From: Echinarachnius parma
Taxonomy: Eukaryota; Echinodermata; Echinoidea; Clypeasteroida; Echinarachniidae
DNA: 64,000 bases
Direction of reading: 5' to 3'
Assembly (NCBI GenBank): GCA_037951105.1
Contig: JBAMJV010007150.1
Location: 1-64,000 of the forward strand
Shown here piece after piece: positions 57,195 through 64,000 of this stretch. The number at the start of each line of letters is the position of its first letter. Within the stretch, counting starts at the first letter, position 1. The translations under genes and the position numbers were made by a program. The notes under the pieces are model-generated. The model saw only the letters and a list, made by a program, of their open reading frames with translations, searched no databases and was not told the DNA's origin.

Positions 57195-57440
57195 ACCAGT
57201 GGCGGAGCGAGGGTTAATGGGGCGGGGCGGGGGGGGGGGGGGGGGGGCACAGCTGGTAGTTGAGCGATTTTGGTCCATATGATCCTATAGACAGTAATAT
57301 TATAATATGATATGTAGTTCAAGCTATGGAATCAAACATACATAATTTATGCATGATAGTGGGAGAGATAATCACCTCCACTTTCAAATGTATGGGTGGG
57401 GGGATGGGGGTGGGGGGGGGGGGGGGGGGGTGCATATCCT
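57195..57440. repeat. G-run repeat
   Basis: AGTGGCGGAGCGAGGG followed by a G run (about 57223-57247) and a second G run (about 57400-57430). Confidence 0.7.
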
Positions 57441-57533
57441 AGACAGTAGTGTATATTATAATAGGAGGGCGGTCTTTTTGTCTGTCGCCAGGTTTCGTGT
57501 CTGTCGCCAGGATTCGTGTCTGTGAGTCCCCTA

Positions 57534-58195
57534 ACCAAAATGGCGTTACTTTTTGACAAACTTGTTTTGATTATAATAACTCGGCAGGATTGTTCCTATA
57601 TACTTTGTGACTAATTTACTTCTGAGTAAAAAAGAAGTTGGTGCATTGAGTCACGCATGAGTGAGCACATAAAGTGGCAATCTTGCCTTTGATGTGTGCT
57701 CACTCATGCATGACTCGATGGACCAATTTCATTTTCACGCAGAAGTTAGTCAATAAGTGTAGGAGCAATCCTGCCAAGTTATTTTGCTCAAAACATTTTT
57801 GTTAAAAAGTTGTGTTATTCTAATCACGAGGAGACTTACTTTTTTGTTGAGTTTATTCCAACAATGCTGATCAATTAAACTCAACACAAAAATAATTCCC
57901 CCTTAATCAAATAACATAACTTTTTAACGAAAAGGTGTTGAGCAAAATAACTCAGCAAGATTGTTCCTACATTTATTGACTAACTTATGTGTGAAAATGA
58001 AATTGGTCTGTCCAGTCATGGATGAGTGACCACACATCAAAGGCAGAATTTTCACTTTTTGACTCTTGTGACTTTTGAAAAGTGACATGAGTGGGTTCTC
58101 ACTCATGCATGGCATGGCCGATCATTTTACAGACATTCTTGCCAAGTTATGTTGCTCAGACCCAATTTGTTAAAAAGTTTCGCCATTTTGCTTTT
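57534..58195. mobile_element. Compound foldback: two hairpins inside one inverted repeat
   Basis: AAAATGGCGTTACTTTTTGACAAA at the left pairs with the complement of TTTGTTAAAAAGTTTCGCCATTTT at the right. Between them a unit (arms with GGCAGGATTGTTCCTA / AGGAGCAATCCTGCC around CATGAGTGAGCACA) is followed by a second diverged unit (CAGCAAGATTGTTCCTACAT / ACATTCTTGCCAAGTTAT). CTCACTCATGCATG occurs in both. Confidence 0.7.
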
Positions 58196-58823
58196 TTTTT
58201 TGGGGGGGGAGTTACTTTTTTTTTTACTGTGTTTACAATTCAATGAAAAGTGAATCGGGTCGTAGGCCTATTATGGTTTTAGTTTATGGTGGGCTTTTGT
58301 AAATAATTGATGATGCCACTTTAAAGCCAATGACAGCAGTGGTCAAATAATGAATCAATTATTTCACATAAGTTACGTCAGATTTGATTGTATGCAATAC
58401 CCATGTGCAAGATGCATGTCAAATTTAGTGTGTAAACATGATTTCCATTAAATTGTGCTACTCAGTACAACTGAGGGCGCCATTTACGTTTTACATTGTT
58501 GCACCATTGCACATGCTAAATACTGCATTTATAAATTTGAAGAAAGTTTTAATGATAAAGGATACTTTTACATACAATAGAAGTGCTCTTTTTCTCAAAA
58601 CTTAATGTCGATATGATACCGAAATCGAAACTTGCGAAAATATCCAGTGTGTCGCCTTCAAAGTATTTACCACTGATTATGGTTTTGTTTATAATATGAA
58701 TTGTTAGGGTAAGCCCAATTTAAATAACAATCATCTTCGCAAGATTCGTTCGGTCTAACAGGAATTGTCTCTTTATAGTTCTAAATTATTGTTAAGACAA
58801 ACGTGACGTTCTAAATATTAGGC
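58196..58823. other. Region upstream of gene D
   Basis: AT-rich. TCTTTATAGTT at about 58770 could be a TATA-like site about 55 bases before the start codon. Nothing else is assigned. Confidence 0.35.
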
Positions 58824-58866
58824 ATGATTTTGATCATAATGCTGATGTTGGGGGCCTCTAATTTTG
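58824..58866 (+). CDS. Gene D exon 1: signal peptide
   Basis: MILIIMLMLGASNF ends at TTTTG|GTAAGT in phase 1. Short but strongly hydrophobic. Confidence 0.7.
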
Positions 58867-61800
58867 GTAAGTTTTATCAATTGCCAGATATATTATTTAC
58901 TGTATAATTCTAGTTTCCATTGCACTTTTCTAGTTTAATTGTACATGATATGTACAATATATTCGTGTTGTACAATGTTACATATTTGAATTAACAATAT
59001 AAAATAAACTGAACTGAACTGTAGTCTAAGCTTCTACCTTTACTCTCGTTTAAGTCAGTTTTAAAAAAAGAAACCTACACCGCTGACACCTGCCTTGATT
59101 TGGTTAGTAACTGTTTTTCCCAGATACATTGCCATTGCATTTGTAAACATATATACAGCAGCTGCCTATCCTAATTATATTGGCAGGGGTGAACTCGTCG
59201 ATATCCACTGAGCTCAGACTAGCACATGAATTACAAATGGTATCTATGAAGTAAACATCTAATAGGGTCTTTGTTTGTGAAGGTATCGGTATTCCCGAAG
59301 ATCTTGGGAGCGATATCCAACTATGCCAACGAAGCCCTAAATCCTGTTCATTATCATGTTATTTTTTCCTCGTGTTTTTCCTTGTACTCGAAAAGGGCAA
59401 TTTTGAATGTTCCTAAATTATGTTTTCTTTATCAAGTTTCTGTGAATAGTCAGCCGGATATCACAAGGAAAGAGGTCCGTGGAAGAGAGGGGGAAAATGT
59501 CATACTCGAGTGTGAAGGGCATTTAGATACAGCAAATGGACAATCGTTTGGTTGGATGCGATGGGAGCGGCACAAACTTAACTTCCTACTTTGTACTGAT
59601 ATTGATGAATGTGAAAATAAAACCCTCACTTTAAAACGGATTAGCGAGCATACTTTTAAGTCCTCGTCAGAATTCTTCAGCAGTTCTATGAAGATAGTGA
59701 ATGCATCTATCTCCGACGAAGGAACGTATACATGTGTCATTCATGTCACGTATGCGATAACAACAACCATCGTGCTGGTTATCGAAGGTAATTATAAAAA
59801 TCGTAATGGAATCTTGAAATTAATCAATACCAGGCATTGTTGCCAATCCGAAACTAATATTTTGTAGAATTCAGCATTCGTATTCCAATACAATGAAGTG
59901 GTACGCAATATTTTGGTCTGTTAATATGTTTATACGTACAAATAATCAAACGTATACGGCATTTAACATTCCCTTCCCACATCAAAACAATCATATCAAT
60001 TAATATAAAATAACAAAATCATAGAAGATGTAAGTATTAAGTATGTACAGGCTGATATATCCCTGTTATTAAATGTGATCCATGATGATAGTCCCTGGCG
60101 CTCTGTTGTTTTAATGTAGATGTATGTGCTAGCACTAATCATGTTGGCAAAGTGATCGGGGCATATTATATAATGCACATGTACGTTAATATTTTAATTA
60201 GGATGTATCAAGGAAACATTTTCTACAACAATCTTAAGACAAATGAAGCTCATGATGATCGTTCCCATAATAAATTATGTGTGTCGTTCCATCCATGTGT
60301 GTCGTGTATGTCGTTCATGTAGTGCCGCCAAAGGGACTTATCATCCGGGACATGGACACGAATATAACTTATGCAGAAGACTGTACTATAGCAGATATGG
60401 CGGGGATGAACAAGACTCTGAGGTGCGAGACGGACGCCCATGTGAAGCCTGCAGTAACACTGGAATGGCATACATGCTTCAATCAGCCAGACATGATCCA
60501 GATGTACAACATGACCAGAAATGAGGCAAAACCTGATTCAAGTCTAGTCATCAGCTACAGCACAATGATGTTTACGGCGACCGAAGAGAGAAATGGAGCG
60601 AACATCACATGTTTCGTCAAAAACAACAGTGATGTACGGCTCAGCTTGAAACTATTGATCAATGGTCAGTGCGATGTAATTGTCCTTGATTCATTTAGGA
60701 CCTCAGTTTTTATTAATTCGTGTCACTGGGTTACAGTCATTAATTAGTGTGAATGATCCAGTCAAGAAAGTGACTGCTGTGGGTTTTATGGTAATAATTA
60801 TTATAGCAAACGTCTGTATTGTGAAATTTACATACCCATCAGGCCCTATTGATAAATTGTCTGCAACTTAAATGTATTGTCATCATACATTTGTCATAGG
60901 GTGTTAATTTGAGTATAATCATGCGAAACAAATGAAAACAAGATGTAATATCCAATCAAAGACTATGTTTGAGTTTTGTTTGTTAAAGTTAGGTGGTGTT
61001 TTAGTTGTTTGTTATTGTCAATTTAGCCTCTTCTGATCTATGTTTGAATTGATTCAATATATTTTGCATCAACAACTTAATTCTGTTAGTTCCGATGCCT
61101 ACTACAATCATGACGACTATCCTTCCCACATCTGAGAGTTATGTGCCTAAGCCAGGTCGAACCAGCGCTGGCGAGAGTAGTGCAACGGTATCGGGTTCGG
61201 TTAGTTTAAATTGATCATTGTGAATAGTTGCTGATAATTAACCTGTTAAGATTGCCACTGTCACTAATTATATATCACGGACAATGGTGGGTAGAGAGAT
61301 GAAGAAATTACTGACTATTTAAAAATCTTACCAAGTTGAAGACATTGATGATTTGTGAAACCTTTCAAATCACTCAAAAAGTAAAAAGTTTTCCCGAAAG
61401 ATCTGTTTGTCACAATTTGGTATATGTTGTCTTTTTTCGAGAAGGTTTCGGTTAAGATTCTCTTTTATCATTTTCAAGCACTTCATAATCTCGAAACAAA
61501 ACTAAACATTTTAGGATGTAAACTCAAATATATAAACTATAAACTAATCCCCTCCACGCTCTCCAATGTGTGTATGTATGAATATTATTTTCAATGTTTA
61601 TAATTAAATTTATTTACTTTTATTTCAGCTTTCTTGTCGGAAGATAATCATGATCGCTGTTTCTGTGGCAGTTGTGACTTCTTTTGTCATAGGCTTCATC
61701 TCCGGAGCGGCCTTTGCGAAGCTGACGAGGAAGCAAAGTTATGGTAACAATAACACAAATTGTATTTTTGTGTGCAGTGTGTGTGTGTGTGTGCGTATGT

Positions 61801-64000
61801 TATGTATATATTATGTGTGTGGGTGTAGTATACATGTGTGTGAGTGCGCGCGCGGGGATACACCATAGAAGTAGTATATAAATAAGTTTAAACACCGGCA
61901 AACGGGGATATTCCGGAAACCGGGCATATCCCCGGTTTCCGAACAGCTCCGTATAGTGCTTCAGGGATCGTCTTAAGGGCTGTACTGTATGTTCTTTTGA
62001 TTTTTTAAGAATATCCCTTATGTGCCCGTTTTGCATGTTTTTAGACATAGTGGGTGTATAAGTGTGTGTATGTGTGTGTATTTTTAAACCCGCCAATTGT
62101 GCATATTGCCATGTTTACACACCAGCAAACCGGGGACAAGCCAAAAATAATTGAACAAACGGGCATATCCTCGTTTGAAGTTGTTTATAACATTGAAAAA
62201 ACATATCCCCGATTGAAGGCTCTTACAAGTATGTTTGTGTGTGTGCTTGTGTTTGAATCGAAGCTTTGGTTTCGAATCCCTTCCAAAAGATTGTGTAGAA
62301 GTATATTTTCATGTAGGGATATGTTTTGCATTACCTCATAATCAAAATAAAAACAAAAAGTATACGTGTGTGAGTATGTATGTGTGTGTGCGTTCGTTTA
62401 TGTGTGTGTGTGTGTGTGTGATTAAATGTTTGGTTCTACATGTATAACTTAATTTGTAATGACCAATCAGAACAAATTTCGCAGAACAATAATTATACAC
62501 GGAAAATAGTCAAGATAAGTAAATCAATAGTAGCACAGTATCGTCTTCGAAAGTACGAAAGTAAGGTAAGATTGAGTTCGTAAATATGTTAACGTATATA
62601 TTTTTTCAAGTAGCTTTTAATTATGATGACCATTATTTCTACATTCTGAACTATGTTTATGTCTTAATTATAGATGTCCAAGGCTCTCATTCCGATAAAG
62701 ACATACAATCATCTCAACCAGACATGATCACCTTACAACTGACTCAGGTAGGTCTACAAGACAGGACGTGGTCCTAATCTTGGATTTGTTTTAAATTTTG
62801 TTTCCTGACACTTCTGTTCTTGTTTAATGTACACCGATCCGTTTCCAAAATTGTATTTTGGGGCCAAACGTTTTAGGTAAACATTAAATCGTCAATGTTC
62901 TCCAAAATCCTGAGTGTATTGAAACTTTGATTTTTTTTTGATTTTTTTTTTATTAATGAAATTCGAACTTTTTCGTTAAGTGAACTTTAAATATTTAGTT
63001 AAGATAATACACTATTTATAATATTAAAGAAATGCATTCATAATTATGAAATATAGTGATCAATCAATCAAGATTTATTTTACGGAATGGTTATGAATTG
63101 GTCATCCTAAGTGACTGAAACTTAACAATGGACGCGTGGTATCGAGTAGTACTAATCACTTCCGTAAATAGTCTTTGTTATAATAAGTATTTGTTTGGAT
63201 ACAAACAAAAGGCACATAGGTTTCATAAAATTGACATACGATAGCATAGTTGAACACAAATTAACTATGTTTACATTGTGTCAACGGATCTTAATAGTCG
63301 CTATATGGGTACTGAGGAGAATACAAAATAACATAGACCTAATATTCTGTTTTTTAGTTTATAAATTACATAATTCTGAAAGAATATTAAAGGAACTTAG
63401 TAACATTGTCCATATCCTCAAAACTTAATTAGAACTCTAGTTGTTCTCTCATACCTTTTCATATTCATATTAACAATAAAAGCACGGGACAGGTTTCGTT
63501 TTTTTCAAATTTCCATTTCGTTCAAAAGATATTTACGATTGAAGAGTTCAGATATGAAATTGTCTACGGGATCATTTCATGCCGTGTACAAAGTAAGTAG
63601 AATGAGTTCGTGGATATCACTTTGCATTTCTGCTCATATCTCAGCCCAGAAAGCATCCAATTAACGTGAAATCTTCACACATCACTTTGTGTACATATCA
63701 GATCACTCCACTACACATTTTATTAATCACTCATCACTTTTTGCACTTGCCAACAAAGTTAATAGATTCCTTTAAAATATATCGAACATATGATTTTGAT
63801 TTTTTGGCAAGAAATACTTCATTCCCCGAGTCCAAAATTGTTAACTAATCTGAACAAAAATATGAGACATGTCCCATTTGTCTTCAAACAGCAGACTGGC
63901 ATTACTGACCTGTACTCTGAAATCGGCGATATTCGCTCGGACACCGTGTCCAAATCAGAAGTCAAGACATCCGGCAGAACAGTGACCACGACATCCGCTG
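58824..64000 (+). CDS. Receptor gene D: two-Ig paralogue of gene A, runs off the window
   Basis: Visible exons: 58824-58866, 59437-59787, 60323-60664, 61090-61199, 61629-61743, 62674-62747 and 63892 to the window end, all in matching phases (381 residues seen). Order: signal peptide, one V-like Ig domain, membrane-proximal Ig domain, stalk, membrane helix, juxtamembrane part and the start of the tyrosine-motif tail. Compared with gene A it lacks a counterpart of gene A's first Ig exon. The Ig exons, the start of the tail and intron 6 flanks are clearly homologous to gene A, so the two arose by tandem duplication. Extra Cys appear in the second Ig domain (AEDC, WHTC). Role inferred as for gene A. 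Confidence 0.85.
59437..59787 (+). CDS. Gene D exon 2: V-like Ig domain
   Basis: TTATCAAG|TTTCTG to TCGAAG|GTAATT, 117 codons, phase 1-1. Landmarks: NVILEC, GWMRW, the extra pair CTDIDEC, and DEGTYTC. Orthologous to gene A exon 3. The frame is also open upstream into the intron, so the acceptor sets the boundary. Confidence 0.87.
60323..60664 (+). CDS. Gene D exon 3: membrane-proximal Ig domain
   Basis: TTCATGTAG|TGCCGC to TCAATG|GTCAGT, 114 codons, phase 1-1. KTLRCETDA, VTLEWHTCF, GANITCFVKN. It has an added Cys in YAEDCTIAD where gene A has YEDGDTITA, giving four Cys that could form a second disulfide. Confidence 0.88.
61090..61199 (+). CDS. Gene D exon 4: stalk
   Basis: CTGTTAG|TTCCGATG to GGTTCG|GTTAGT, phase 1 to 0, one codon shorter than in gene A. 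PMPTTIMTTILPTSES and GESSATVSGS. Confidence 0.8.
61629..61743 (+). CDS. Gene D exon 5: transmembrane segment
   Basis: TTATTTCAG|CTTTCT to AGTTATG|GTAACA, phase 0 to 1. CRKIIMIAVSVAVVTSFVIG continues FISGAAFAK and basic LTRKQ. Six codons shorter at the start than gene A. Confidence 0.86.
61776..62425. repeat. TG-rich microsatellites and 'gggcatatcc' repeats in gene D intron 5
   Basis: TG-rich at 61776-61855, 62050-62082, 62230-62260 and 62365-62420. Between them CGGGGATAT/CCGGGCATATCCCCGG phrases recur in both orientations (61900-61945, 62130-62215). Confidence 0.75.
62674..62747 (+). CDS. Gene D exon 6: cytoplasmic juxtamembrane
   Basis: TAATTATAG|ATGTCC to ACTCAG|GTAGGT, phase 1 to 0, same length as in gene A. 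It encodes DVQGSHSDKDIQSSQPDMIT. Confidence 0.8.
63425..63845 (-). mobile_element. LINE 3' tail in gene D intron 6 (antisense)
   Basis: Reverse complement of the 45860-46190 type: ACAGGTTTCGTTTTTTTCAA, GATATCACTTTGCATTTCTG, CACATCACTTT, GCCAACAAAGTTAATAGATT. Not present at this place in gene A. Confidence 0.7.
63892..64000 (+). CDS. Gene D exon 7: start of cytoplasmic tail (cut by window end)
   Basis: CTTCAAACAG|CAGACTGG opens TDLYSEIGDIRSDTVSKSEV, nearly the same as gene A's VYSEISDICSDTVTKSEV. The YSEI motif is kept. The rest lies outside the window. Confidence 0.85.

Noticed and set aside
62247-62280. GGTTTCGAATCC resembling a tRNA B box
   Set aside because: No A box, cloverleaf or acceptor pairing around it.

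Overview
The window reads as animal nuclear DNA, most likely from a marine invertebrate deuterostome (echinoderm- or hemichordate-like). This placement is inference from gene style and repeats: short symmetrical phase-1 immunoglobulin (Ig) exons, long introns, AT-rich intergenic DNA, many G/C homopolymer runs and dense non-autonomous DNA transposons. I see no rRNA gene, convincing tRNA gene, CRISPR array or prokaryotic operon.

Layout. 1-13.4 kb is mostly repeats: long inverted-repeat (foldback) elements, TA-flanked MITE-like elements, a 41-bp satellite and G-run elements. One possible coding exon lies at 3893-4133, below a promoter-like cluster. 13.5-16.9 kb (minus strand) is a two-coding-exon gene for a 301-residue 3-mercaptopyruvate sulfurtransferase; its intron holds extra copies of the exon 2 boundary and a 1.7 kb mobile element. 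17-29.5 kb is again repeats (including a hAT-like foldback with a perfect 8-bp target duplication and a 1.65 kb TTAA-flanked element), plus a weak candidate non-coding transcript whose exon-like block is duplicated.

29.5-64 kb is a cluster of Ig-superfamily cell-surface receptor genes. Gene A (+, 29572-42809) joins in frame over eight coding exons into a 716-residue type I receptor: signal peptide, three Ig domains, Ser/Thr stalk, one membrane segment and a 241-residue tail built of ~30-residue repeats carrying ITIM-like and Grb2-type tyrosine motifs. Gene B (+, 47261-49530) is a broken relative: signal peptide, frameshifted Ig exon and membrane-proximal Ig exon, with no stalk, membrane or tail exons found. 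Gene C (-, 55257-50999) is a different single-Ig receptor with a short tail and an in-frame TGA in its Ig exon. Gene D (+, 58824 to beyond the window end) is a close tandem paralogue of gene A with two Ig domains. A further degenerate Ig exon lies inside gene A.

Together this looks like an expanding and decaying innate-type receptor family: intact, altered and dead Ig exons side by side, homologous introns in A and D, and many lineage-specific transposon insertions between them. Signalling roles are inferred from motifs only. Exon borders were read by eye from splice consensus, phase and paralogue comparison.
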